Source: Actinacidiphila guanduensis (GTDB taxonomy: Bacteria > Actinomycetota > Actinomycetes > Streptomycetales > Streptomycetaceae). From it: 64,000 bases of DNA. The position numbers and the translations under genes were made by a program. Numbering within the stretch: position 1 is the first letter of the stretch; the number at the start of each line of letters is the position of its first letter. Of the stretch, positions 52,898 through 60,978 are shown in pieces. Location of the stretch: assembly GCF_900103985.1 (NCBI RefSeq), contig NZ_FNIE01000002.1, forward strand, positions 62,001 to 126,000, in the 5' to 3' direction. The notes beneath the pieces are model-generated. The model saw only the letters and a list, made by a program, of their open reading frames with translations. It ran no database searches and was not told the DNA's origin.

Positions 52898-54591
52898 CGG
52901 TACTGATGAGCGGGGACGCCACACAGGGCGGCGACTACACGGGGCGCTCGGTCGGCGGCGGGCGGTACGTGCTGCGCGCGCTGCTCGGCCAGGGCGGGAT
53001 GGCCTCCGTCCACCTGGCGCACGACACCGTTCTGGACCGGCCGGTCGCCGTCAAGACCCTGCACACCAACCTGGGCAACGAGCAGTCGTTCCGCGAGCGG
53101 TTCCGCCGCGAGGCCCAGTCGGTGGCCAAACTCAACCACACCAACATCGTCTCCGTCTTCGATTCCGGCGAGGACGTCATCGACGGCCAGCTGGTGCCGT
53201 TCATCGTCATGGAGTACGTCGAGGGCAAGCCGCTCGGCGACGTCCTGGCCGCGGACATCGCGCAGTTCGGCGCCATGCCGGCCGACAAGGCGCTGAAGAT
53301 CACCGGGGACGTGCTGGCCGCGCTCGCCGTCAGCCACGAGATGGGCCTGGTGCACCGGGACATCAAGCCGGGCAATGTGATGATCACCCGGCGCGGTGTG
53401 GTCAAGGTGATGGACTTCGGCATCGCCCGCGCGATGCAGTCCGGTGTCACGTCGATGACGCAGACCGGCATGGTGGTCGGCACCCCGCAGTACCTCTCGC
53501 CCGAGCAGGCCCTCGGCCGCGGTGTGGACGAGCGCTCCGACCTGTACTCGGTCGGCTGCATGCTCTTCGAACTGCTCACCGGGCGGCTGCCCTTCGACGC
53601 GGACTCGCCGCTGGCGATGGCCTACCAGCATGTGCAGGAGACCCCGCCGGCCCCGTCCTCGGTCAACCAGGCGCTCGGCCCCGCGATCGACGCCCTGGTG
53701 GCCCGCGCACTGCGCAAGAACCCCGCCGAGCGATTTCCGACCGCCGACACCATGCACGACGAGCTCGACCGCGTGCTGGCCGCCACGCAGAGCGGCGCCA
53801 TGCCGGTGATCTCCGGCAACCCGGCCACGGGCAGCCGCGGCGAGGGCGTCGCCGCCTCGGTCTTCCCCTCCCAGCCGGCCCCGCCCGCGCCGGCCCCGCA
53901 GCTCCAGACCCCGTACGCGCCCACTCCGCCGCCGCAGGGCTACGGCCCCGCGACCCCGCCGGCCTACGGCTACCCGCAGCAGGCCCCGCAGACCCCGCCG
54001 CCCGCCTACGCGATGCAGCCGACGATGCCGCACCAGCAGGGCCTCGGCGGTCCCGGGGCGGGCGGGCCCGGCTCCGGCGGACCCGGCCGGGGCGGCCGCA
54101 GGTCCAACACCCCGCTGATCGCCGGCGCGGTCGTGGCGGTGGCGGCCATCGCGGTGATCGTGGTGGTCATCGCCGCGATGTCCTCCGGCGGGGGCGGCAA
54201 CTCGGCCGACGACGGCCCGAGCACGCCCCCGGTCACCCACACCACCGGCGCGCCGGCCACGACCACGGCGGCCTCCGGCTCCGGCGACATCGTGCAGGGC
54301 GACCAGACCCGCACCATCGAGACCAGCGAGTGCACGAACGCGCACAACGACCTGATCAACCCGGACAAGCCCGATGTCATGACGATGCCGAACTTCCAGA
54401 CCGACTACGTCGACTCCGTGGTCGCCTGCATCAAGGCCGCGCACTGGAAGTACACGATCAAGTACACCGACGAGCAGCTGTGGGGCAAGGGCGCGGTGAC
54501 CGCGCAGTCGCCCTCCTATGACGACGACTACAACCCGCACACGGACCCGCCGATCACGATCTGGGTCTCCACGGGCAAGAGCGCGGGCTGA
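52888..54591 (+). CDS. PknB-type serine/threonine kinase with one divergent PASTA-like domain
   Basis: A 567-residue kinase: GQGGMASVHLA, VAVKTL, HRDIKPGNVM, DFGIARAM, activation loop TSMTQTGMVVGTPQYLSPEQ; Pro/Gln-rich linker; one helix (LIAGAVVAVAAIAVIVVVIAAM); and an extracellular domain of about 110 residues that follows the PASTA pattern (VMTMPNFQTDYVDSVVACIKAA ... GAVTAQSPSY ... PPITIWVSTGK) with two Cys (ETSEC, VVACI) likely to form a disulfide. PASTA domains bind muropeptides. ATG 52888 has GGGGTGG 5 nt upstream; ATG 52906 is possible. Confidence 0.92.
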   Translation: MGVAVLMSGDATQGGDYTGRSVGGGRYVLRALLGQGGMASVHLAHDTVLDRPVAVKTLHTNLGNEQSFRERFRREAQSVAKLNHTNIVSVFDSGEDVIDGQLVPFIVMEYVEGKPLGDVLAADIAQFGAMPADKALKITGDVLAALAVSHEMGLVHRDIKPGNVMITRRGVVKVMDFGIARAMQSGVTSMTQTGMVVGTPQYLSPEQALGRGVDERSDLYSVGCMLFELLTGRLPFDADSPLAMAYQHVQETPPAPSSVNQALGPAIDALVARALRKNPAERFPTADTMHDELDRVLAATQSGAMPVISGNPATGSRGEGVAASVFPSQPAPPAPAPQLQTPYAPTPPPQGYGPATPPAYGYPQQAPQTPPPAYAMQPTMPHQQGLGGPGAGGPGSGGPGRGGRRSNTPLIAGAVVAVAAIAVIVVVIAAMSSGGGGNSADDGPSTPPVTHTTGAPATTTAASGSGDIVQGDQTRTIETSECTNAHNDLINPDKPDVMTMPNFQTDYVDSVVACIKAAHWKYTIKYTDEQLWGKGAVTAQSPSYDDDYNPHTDPPITIWVSTGKSAG

Positions 54592-54611
54592 GACCGCGTC
54601 CGTCAGGGCGA

Positions 54612-54645
54612 AGGGGCCCGGAGCCGTGATCGGCTCCGGGCCCCT
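54612..54645. terminator. Bidirectional terminator hairpin
   Basis: Perfect 15-bp stem (54612-54626 with 54631-54645), TGAT loop, between the convergent kinase and proteasome-activator genes. Confidence 0.8.
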
Positions 54646-54680
54646 CGCGCTTGCTTGCGGTCGCTGACGAACAGGTCCGT

Positions 54681-55232
54681 CTACAGGTACGGTCCGCCGG
54701 TGCGGCCCTGGGGTCCCTGCTGGTCGTCCTCGTGGCCGAGCGCGCCGGGCGGCAGCGCCCGCCGCATCTGCTCCAGCTGGGCCCGCGCGGCCATCTGCTG
54801 GGCGAACAGCGCGGTCTGGATGCCATGGAAGAGGCCCTCCAGCCAGCCCACCAACTGCGCCTGCGCGATGCGGAGTTCGGCCTCGCTGGGCACGGTGTCG
54901 TTGGTGAAGGGCAGCGACAGCCGCTCCAGCTCCTCCACCAGCTCGGGCGCCAGGCCCGCCTCCAGCTCCTTCACCGAGCTGGCGTGGATCTCCTTCAGCC
55001 GCACCCGGCTCGCCTCGTCCAGAGGAGCCGCCCGCACCTCTTCGAGCAGCTGCTTGATCATGCTGCCGATGCGCATGACCTTCGCCGGCTGCTCGACCAT
55101 CTCCGTCACGGGGATCTCGCGGGGCTCGTCGCCCTCGCCGCCGGTGCCGCCGCCGAGCGCCATGCCATCGGCCCCGACGACCAGGACCTGCGGATTCTGC
55201 GCGTTCTCCGGTGACCGTTCGTTCCTCGGCAT
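54681..55232 (-). CDS. bpa: Bacterial proteasome activator
   Basis: A 183-residue protein of the Bpa/PafE family (DUF2587): a helical bundle (VTEMVEQPAKVMRIGSMIKQLLEEV ... VKELEAGLAPELVEELERLSLPF ... LRIAQAQLVGWLEGLFHGIQTALFAQQ) and a C-terminus ending PYL, which matches the HbYX tail that docks into the 20S proteasome ring and opens its gate. Rings of Bpa promote ATP-independent degradation of unfolded proteins. ATG 55232 has GGAGGG at 6 nt; ATG 55238 is too close to that site. Confidence 0.93.
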   Translation of the reverse strand: MPRNERSPENAQNPQVLVVGADGMALGGGTGGEGDEPREIPVTEMVEQPAKVMRIGSMIKQLLEEVRAAPLDEASRVRLKEIHASSVKELEAGLAPELVEELERLSLPFTNDTVPSEAELRIAQAQLVGWLEGLFHGIQTALFAQQMAARAQLEQMRRALPPGALGHEDDQQGPQGRTGGPYL

Positions 55233-55315
55233 CTCCATCCCTCCATTGTCCCGCACGCCGCCCCGCCCGGTCGCGCCCGGCCCCGTCCCCCGGGCCGCAC
55301 GACCGTGAGCCGCCC

Positions 55316-56278
55316 TCACGCCGAGGTGGTCAGCAGGACCTTCCCGATGTGCCCGCTCTCCTCCACCACGCGGTGGCCCTCGGCCGCCCGGGTCAGCGGC
55401 AGCGTCCGGTCCACGATCGGGCGCACGGTCCCCGCCTCGATCAACGGCCACACGTGCTCGCGTACCGCGGCCACGATCGCCGCCTTTTCGGCCGGCGGCC
55501 GCGGCCGCAGCGAGGTGGCGGCGATGGCGGCCCGCTTGGACAGCAGCTTCCCCAGGTTCAGCTCGGCCTTGACGCCGCCCTGCATGCCGATGACGACCAG
55601 CCGCCCGCTGACCGCGAGCGCGTCCACGTTCCGCTCCAGATACTTCGCGCCGATGATGTCGAGGATGACGTCGGCGACGACCTCCTGCGCGAAGTCCTGC
55701 TCGCGGTAGTTGATCAGCACGTCCGCGCCCAGCTCGGCACAGGCAGCCAGCTTCTGTGCGCTGCCGGCCGTCACCGCGACCTTCGCCCCGACCGCCTTGC
55801 CGAGCTGCACGGCCATCGTGCCGATCCCGCTGGACCCGCCGTGCACCAGCAGCGTCTCGCCGGGCAGCAGGTGGGCCACCATGAAGACGTTCGACCAGAC
55901 CGTGGCCGTCACCTCGGGCAGCGCGGCCGCGGCCGTCAGGTCCACACCCGCCGGCACCGGCAGCAGCTGCCCCGCGGGCACCGCGACCTTCTCGGCGTAG
56001 CCACCGCCGGCGAGCAGCGCGCACACCTCGTCGCCGACCTGCCACCCGCTCACCCCGGGGCCGACCTCCGCGATCCGCCCCGAGCCCTCCAGCCCCGGGT
56101 ACGGCGAGGCGCCCGGCGGCACCGGGTAGTGCCCCTGACGCTGGAGGATGTCGGCGCGGTTGACGGCCGTCGCCGCGACCTGGACGACGACCTCGCCGTC
56201 GCCCGGCACCGGATCGGGAACTTCCGCCCAGGTCAGCACGTCCGGGCCGCCGGGCTGGGGAATCGTGATCGCGTACAT
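55316..56278 (-). CDS. NAD(P)H-quinone oxidoreductase (zeta-crystallin type)
   Basis: A 320-residue medium-chain reductase without the zinc ligands. GroES-like N-terminus (AVNRADILQRQGHYPVPPG), glycine motif LLVHGGSSGIGTMAVQLGKAVGA for NADPH and the MDR typical C-terminal HRVVEESGHIGKVLL. Related to PIG3/QOR enzymes that reduce quinones. ATG 56278 (MYAITIP). Confidence 0.93.
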   Translation of the reverse strand: MYAITIPQPGGPDVLTWAEVPDPVPGDGEVVVQVAATAVNRADILQRQGHYPVPPGASPYPGLEGSGRIAEVGPGVSGWQVGDEVCALLAGGGYAEKVAVPAGQLLPVPAGVDLTAAAALPEVTATVWSNVFMVAHLLPGETLLVHGGSSGIGTMAVQLGKAVGAKVAVTAGSAQKLAACAELGADVLINYREQDFAQEVVADVILDIIGAKYLERNVDALAVSGRLVVIGMQGGVKAELNLGKLLSKRAAIAATSLRPRPPAEKAAIVAAVREHVWPLIEAGTVRPIVDRTLPLTRAAEGHRVVEESGHIGKVLLTTSA

Positions 56279-56407
56279 GCCCCCGGAGGCTACTCCGGCC
56301 GCGCCCTGCCTCCGGCGGGGACCGGCCGGCCCGGTCACGCGCGCGTCGTGCCCGCCTGCCCGCCCGGTCCGCTCGGCACGCTCACCGCGGTCATCGTGCC
56401 ACCGCGC

Positions 56408-57610
56408 TCACTGGGCCGCGGGGGTGTCCTGCGGGCCGGTGCGGTGGATGGCGATCACCCGGTCGGTGGGCTGCAGCGGGGCCGCCTCGGGGTCGTCGTG
56501 GTCGAGCAGCCGGTGGCCGCGCTTGACCGAGACGACCAGGTCGGCGAGGTCGCGCGGGGCCCGGCCCGCCTCCGCCTTGGTGATCGGCCGCTCGATCAGG
56601 TCGAGCCCGCTGCCGTAGGTGATCAGATCGTCCATCACCCGGCCCGCGCTCGGGCTGAGCATGGACAGGCCGAGCAGCCGGCCGGCCGCGCTGGAGCTGG
56701 TGATCACCGCGTCGGCGCCGGACTGCCGCAGCAGCGGCGCGTTCTCCTCCTCGCGGACCGAGGCCACGATGTGCGCGCCCTTGTTCAGCTGCCGCGCGGT
56801 GAGCGTGACCAGCACCGCGGTGTCGTCGCGCTGGGCGGCGATGACGACCTGCCGGGCCCGCCCGACCTCCGCCCGCAGCAGCACCTCGTTGCGCGTCCCG
56901 TCGCCGACCACGCCCACGAACCCGGCGTCCGCCGCGCCCTGCACCACCTTCGGATCGGGATCGACCACGACGATACGGTCCTGCGGGACCCCGCGCCCCA
57001 TCAGCGTCTTCGCCGCCGCCCGGCCCTTGGTGCCGAAGCCGACGACCACCACGTGCTCGTACAAGGCGCTCCTCCAGCGGTTGAGCCGGAACTGCTCGCG
57101 GGTGCGCTCGGTCAGCACCTCCAGCGTGGTGCCGACCAGGATGATCAGGAAGATCACCCGCAGCGGGGTGATGAGGAAGATGTTCATCAGCCGGGCGCCG
57201 GTGCTGTACGGGACGATGTCGCCGTAGCCCGTCGTCGACAGCGTGACTGTGGAGTAGTAGAGCGCGTCCACGAAGGACACCGTGCCGTTGGCGTTGTCGT
57301 GGTAGCCGCCGCGGTCGGCGTAGACGATCACCACGGTGACCGCGAGCACCAGCAGGGCCAGCAGCAGGCGGCGGGCGACCTGGCGGAGCGGCCCCGCGGC
57401 CGGCCGCGGGAACCGCACGTCGTGCGGGGCGGCGGGGCCGGCCTCGCCGGCGTCGCGCAGGGCTCCGCGCAGCCGCCTGCCCGCAGGGCGCGGGAACCGT
57501 ACGTCGCGGTGGCCCCCTTCGGGTGCGGCAGCTCCGCGCGGCGCCGAGCGCCCGGACCCTTCGTGCGGCGCGCCCGCAGCAGGCCCGGACGCCCTGCGCG
57601 GTCGCCTCAC
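56408..57610 (-). CDS. TrkA-type potassium channel (two TM, RCK domains)
   Basis: A 400-residue ion channel: a basic N-terminal region, helix 1 (LLLALLVLAVTVVIVYA), pore with selectivity filter TTGYGD (VTLSTTGYGDIVP), helix 2 (MNIFLITPLRVIFLIILVGTTLEV), then a cytoplasmic RCK/TrkA_N domain (HVVVVGFGTKGRAAAKTL; VVDPDP; VGDGTRNEVL) and TrkA_C. GTG 57610 is used; it overlaps the moeA stop by 4 bp. The N-terminal region holds DVRFPRPA twice, 27 residues apart. Probably cotranscribed with moeA, an odd pairing conserved only as neighbours. Confidence 0.9.
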   Translation of the reverse strand: MRRPRRASGPAAGAPHEGSGRSAPRGAAAPEGGHRDVRFPRPAGRRLRGALRDAGEAGPAAPHDVRFPRPAAGPLRQVARRLLLALLVLAVTVVIVYADRGGYHDNANGTVSFVDALYYSTVTLSTTGYGDIVPYSTGARLMNIFLITPLRVIFLIILVGTTLEVLTERTREQFRLNRWRSALYEHVVVVGFGTKGRAAAKTLMGRGVPQDRIVVVDPDPKVVQGAADAGFVGVVGDGTRNEVLLRAEVGRARQVVIAAQRDDTAVLVTLTARQLNKGAHIVASVREEENAPLLRQSGADAVITSSSAAGRLLGLSMLSPSAGRVMDDLITYGSGLDLIERPITKAEAGRAPRDLADLVVSVKRGHRLLDHDDPEAAPLQPTDRVIAIHRTGPQDTPAAQ

Positions 57611-59601
57611 CAGCCGTTCCCGCCGGCCGGCTGCATCCCGGTGTCGAGCACCACGACCTCCTGCCCGGCCCGCGCCCCGCCCGGCGGCACCACGGCCAGC
57701 CCGTCGGCGGCCGCCAGCCCGCGCAGCATCGCCGGGCCCACGAAGTGCAGCGGCCGCGCGGCGGACTCCTCGTCGAAGACCACCGGCACGAGCCGGGTGT
57801 CCACCGGATGCCCGTGCACCTGCGCGGTGAACAGCGCGGTGTACGGGGCGGCGGCCGGCCGTCCGGCCAGGGTGCGCAGCAGTGGCGCCACGAGGGTGAG
57901 TACGCCGGAGACTGCGGCCAGCGGGTTGCCGGGCAGGCCGATCAGGTGGCTGCGGCGGCCCGGCCGGGGCCCGAAGGGGAGTTCGGCGAGCAGCATCGGG
58001 TGGCCGGGGCGGACGGCGACACCGTCCACCAGCCGTTGCGCGCCGAGCGCGGCCAGCACCGGGTGCACGTGGTCCACCGGGCCGCCCGCGGTGCCACCCG
58101 TGGTGATGACGAGGTCGGCCCCGCGCTCGCGCACGGCCTCGCCGATGGCGGCCTCCAGCGCGGCCGCGTCGTCCACCAGCCGCCGTACCGCGGTGACTTC
58201 GGCGCCGAGCGCCCGCAGCCAGGGCGGCAGCATCGGGCCGAGCGCATCCCGTACCCGGCCGTCCCCGGGCACCCCGTGATCCAGCAACTCGTCGCCCAGG
58301 ACCAGCACTTCCGTCGCCGGCCGGGCGGTCACCGCGAGTTCGTCGTAGCCGGCCGCGGCCGCGAGCCCCAGCACGGCGGGCGTCACCACCGTGCCGGCGG
58401 GCAGCAACTCCTCGCCCCTGCGGCACTCCTGGCCCTTCCGGCGGGTCTCCTGGCCGGGCCCGGGCGCCGGGTGCGGTGCCCGCATGTCCAACCACTCGCC
58501 CTCCGGGCGGTGTTCGAGCTGCCCGTGCTCTCTGCGCACCACCGCGAGGGCGCCCGGCGGGAGCGCGGCGCCCGTGGCGATCCCGACCGCCTCGCCGTCC
58601 CGCAGCCGGGCCCGCGCCGCCTGCCCGGCGAGCACGTCGCCCACCACCCGCCAGGGCCCCTTCCCGGCCACCGCCCAGCCGTCCATGGCGGAGGCGTCGA
58701 AGGCGGGCAGGTCGCTGAGGGCGAGGAGTTCTCCGGCGAGGGCGGAGCCGAGGGCTTGGTGGAGGGGGAGGACACGGGCGTCCAGGGCCCGCCCGGCACT
58801 GCGGGCGAGGCGGCGGGCTTCACTCCAGGGCATGGCGTGCGGGTGATGGCCCCTTCGGGCGGGTGGGGCGGGGGCGCCGTTGGGTTCGGAGGGTGCGGCG
58901 GAGCCGCCCGCAGCGGTGCCCTTGAGCCGGGAGGGCTCGCCGGAATCGCTCGAAGCGGGGGTGCCGTTGGGCCGGAAGGGGTCGCCGGAGTCCGCCGACG
59001 CGGCGGCGCCGTTGGGCGCGGAGGATGCGGAGGGGCCGCCCGCAGCGGTGCCCCTGAGCCGGGAGGGCTCGCCGGAATCGCTCGACGCGGAGGCACCGTA
59101 CGGCTGGAAGGGCGCGCCGGAACCCCTCGCAGCCGGGGCGCCCGTGGGCAGGAAGGGCTCGCCGGAGTCCGCCGACGCGGGGGCACCCTTGGACCGGAAG
59201 GGCTCGGCTCCGGGATGCGGCTCGCGTGCGGAGCCGTCCTCACTACGGTGCCCCGAGCCGCCGGACGCACCCGCGCCCTTCCGTACACCCCCGGTGGAAC
59301 GGCCGCCGCTCGCAGCGGAGTCGACGCCTTCGGCAGGCGCGGCCGTACCGCGTACGCCGGCAGGTCCCGACGACCGGTCGCTCGCTCGGCCCCCGTCCGT
59401 ACGGGAGCCGGTCCGCCGGGCGCCGCCTGCCGCTGCGGGTCCCGCGGTCCCCTCGTCGGCGTCGAGGCCGAGCGCGACGTCGAGGGGGTCGTTGCCGGGG
59501 CGGCGCGGGGCATCCCGCGTACGCCGGTGGCTGTTGGCGAGCGCGAGGGCGTCGTCCAGCGCGCGGTCGGCGGGCTCGGGACCGGCTCCGGGCACGGTCA
59601 T
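57607..59601 (-). CDS. moeA: Molybdopterin molybdenumtransferase MoeA with repeat-rich N-terminal extension
   Basis: A 664-residue protein; ordinary MoeA has about 400-430. Residues 1-130 are low complexity, 133-246 are 15-residue repeats of the type EPFRPNGTPASSDSG, and the MoeA proper begins near 257 (MPWSEARRLARSAG). Catalytic blocks present: LPAFDASAMDGWAV, GEAVGIATGAALPPGALAVV, ITTGGTAGGPVDHV and LIGLPGNPLAAVSG. MoeA inserts molybdenum into adenylylated molybdopterin. ATG 59601 overlaps the DUF6457 stop (ATGA). Confidence 0.93.
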   Translation of the reverse strand: MTVPGAGPEPADRALDDALALANSHRRTRDAPRRPGNDPLDVALGLDADEGTAGPAAAGGARRTGSRTDGGRASDRSSGPAGVRGTAAPAEGVDSAASGGRSTGGVRKGAGASGGSGHRSEDGSAREPHPGAEPFRSKGAPASADSGEPFLPTGAPAARGSGAPFQPYGASASSDSGEPSRLRGTAAGGPSASSAPNGAAASADSGDPFRPNGTPASSDSGEPSRLKGTAAGGSAAPSEPNGAPAPPARRGHHPHAMPWSEARRLARSAGRALDARVLPLHQALGSALAGELLALSDLPAFDASAMDGWAVAGKGPWRVVGDVLAGQAARARLRDGEAVGIATGAALPPGALAVVRREHGQLEHRPEGEWLDMRAPHPAPGPGQETRRKGQECRRGEELLPAGTVVTPAVLGLAAAAGYDELAVTARPATEVLVLGDELLDHGVPGDGRVRDALGPMLPPWLRALGAEVTAVRRLVDDAAALEAAIGEAVRERGADLVITTGGTAGGPVDHVHPVLAALGAQRLVDGVAVRPGHPMLLAELPFGPRPGRRSHLIGLPGNPLAAVSGVLTLVAPLLRTLAGRPAAAPYTALFTAQVHGHPVDTRLVPVVFDEESAARPLHFVGPAMLRGLAAADGLAVVPPGGARAGQEVVVLDTGMQPAGGNGW
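58864..59205 (-). repeat. 45-bp tandem repeats inside moeA
   Basis: The coding repeat has units of 13-16 codons, typically 15 (EPFRSKGAPASADSG, EPFLPTGAPAARGSG, APFQPYGASASSDSG, EPSRLRGTAAGGPSAS, DPFRPNGTPASSDSG, EPSRLKGTAAGGSAAP). A longer unit of 44 codons is also duplicated (ASSDSGEPSRL ... PNGAAAS and its second copy). Reading frame is kept throughout. Confidence 0.8.
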
Positions 59602-59867
59602 CCCGCCGGCTCCGCGTCTGCGGAGGCGGCGCCGCGCTCCTCCCAACCGCGCGCCAGGGCCGCGGCCTTCTCGGCGGCCTCCCGTACGGCCTCGGCACCG
59701 CCCCCCGCGCGGGCCGCGGCATAGCCGACCAGGAACGTCGTCAGCGGAGCCGCCGGCCGCGCCACCCCGTGGGCCGCGTCCCGCGCGACATCGAGCAGGG
59801 CGGCGGTGTCGACATCCAGGTCGATCCCGAGTTCCTTCTTCGCTGCTGCAATCCATTCGTCCAACAC
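59598..59867 (-). CDS. DUF6457 domain protein
   Basis: An 89-residue helical protein (VLDEWIAAAKKELGIDLDVDTAALLDVARDAAHGVARP). DUF6457 genes lie next to molybdenum-cofactor genes in actinobacteria, often as a domain fused to MobA, so a cofactor-related role is likely but unproven. GTG 59867; overlaps the moeA start by 4 bp. Confidence 0.85.
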   Translation of the reverse strand: MLDEWIAAAKKELGIDLDVDTAALLDVARDAAHGVARPAAPLTTFLVGYAAARAGGGAEAVREAAEKAAALARGWEERGAASADAEPAG

Positions 59868-60096
59868 ACGCCCATCGTCCCCGATCCACCCCCAGCCGAC
59901 ACGCCGACGCACCCCGTTTTCCCCACGCCCCCAACCTCCCTTGCCGCGCCCCGGGACCGTACGGCCTCGCTTTGCGCCCCGCCCGTCCGCACGACCCCCG
60001 TCCGGGCACGGGCCCAAACCAGCACACGCGGGCCCCCTGAGGGGCTTCGCCCTGCGCGCGCACGGCGAGGTGCGCAACTGCCCGCCGGCGGCCCGG

Positions 60097-60711
60097 CTAG
60101 CTTTCCGGGTCGTCCGGGAAACGGGCGCGGGCGCGGGTGAGGTCGGGCCAGGTGTCGCAGTCGAAGGAGGCGTCGCCGGTGGGGTCGGGGAGGCGGTGGA
60201 GGGTGAGGTCGGCGGTGAGGAAACGCAGGGGGAGGTTGGCGAGCGAACCGTGCTCCGTGGCGAGGAGGGCGAGTTCGCGGCGGAGGGATTCGGCCTGGTA
60301 GGCGGCCGCCAAGGGCTGGTCGCGGCCGGTGGGGTCGGTGAGCAGGACGCCGTCCACGGTGATCGCGAGCAACTCGCGGACCAGGGCGGTGACCGTCTCG
60401 GCCGTCAGGAACGGCAGGTCGGCGGCGAGCAGCACCACCGGCCCCGACGGGCGCAGCGCCGAGGCCAGCACGGAGAGCCCGGCGGCGAGGGCCGGCAGGG
60501 GTCCGCCCCCGGGCGGTTCCTCACGTGCCCACAGCACCGGCCGCACGGTCACCCGCCGCGGCCCGACAACCACCGTGGCCCCGGCACCCGCACACGCACC
60601 CAGCACCCGGTCCAGCAACGACCGCCCACCGACCGCCAGCCCCGGCTTGTCCGCCCCGCCCAACCGCCGCGCGGCACCCCCCGCCAGAACCACCGCGTCA
60701 AAACTCACCAT
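60097..60711 (-). CDS. mobA: Molybdenum cofactor guanylyltransferase MobA
   Basis: A 204-residue nucleotidyltransferase: N-terminal VVLAGGAARRLGGADKP (GTP-binding Rossmann start), ARREEPPGGGPLPALAAGL-like substrate loop, LLAADLPFLTAETV (metal Asp) and LLTDPTGRDQPLAAAY. It attaches GMP to molybdenum cofactor to make the bis-MGD form used by DMSO-reductase-type enzymes. ATG 60711 (GTG 60708 also possible). Confidence 0.92.
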   Translation of the reverse strand: MVSFDAVVLAGGAARRLGGADKPGLAVGGRSLLDRVLGACAGAGATVVVGPRRVTVRPVLWAREEPPGGGPLPALAAGLSVLASALRPSGPVVLLAADLPFLTAETVTALVRELLAITVDGVLLTDPTGRDQPLAAAYQAESLRRELALLATEHGSLANLPLRFLTADLTLHRLPDPTGDASFDCDTWPDLTRARARFPDDPES

Positions 60712-60892
60712 CCCGCGAGTATCCGCCCCCTCCCCACCACCAGCACCCCCCACCCGCCCAAGCCTCCCGCTGAGCGCCGGCGCCCGGCCAGGACACCACC
60801 CGACCGCCGACGCGAGGACCCGCCCCCCACCCCGGGCGACACCACCCACCGCCCCCACAACCACCCACACCGAGCCGCCGAGCGGTACCGCC

Positions 60893-60948
60893 CGCCCCCG
60901 CGGCGCGAGCGGCACCCACCCGCCCCCGCGGCGCGAGCGGCACCCACC
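60893..60948. repeat. 28-bp perfect tandem repeat upstream of mobA
   Basis: Positions 60893-60920 and 60921-60948 are identical, in the 267-bp gap (60712-60978) between mobA and bkdC2. The rest of that gap is C-rich with no other visible structure. Confidence 0.75.
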
Positions 60949-60978
60949 CGCCCGCACTGCCTGAGCGGGAGCGGGTGG

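Noticed and set aside
52585..54591. Extending the second kinase upstream to 52585
   Set aside because: The added sequence is a translation of the 10-bp repeat and leader, without kinase similarity.
58864..59205. CRISPR-like array
   Set aside because: Repeats are in-frame coding units of about 45 bp with no unique spacers and no cas genes.
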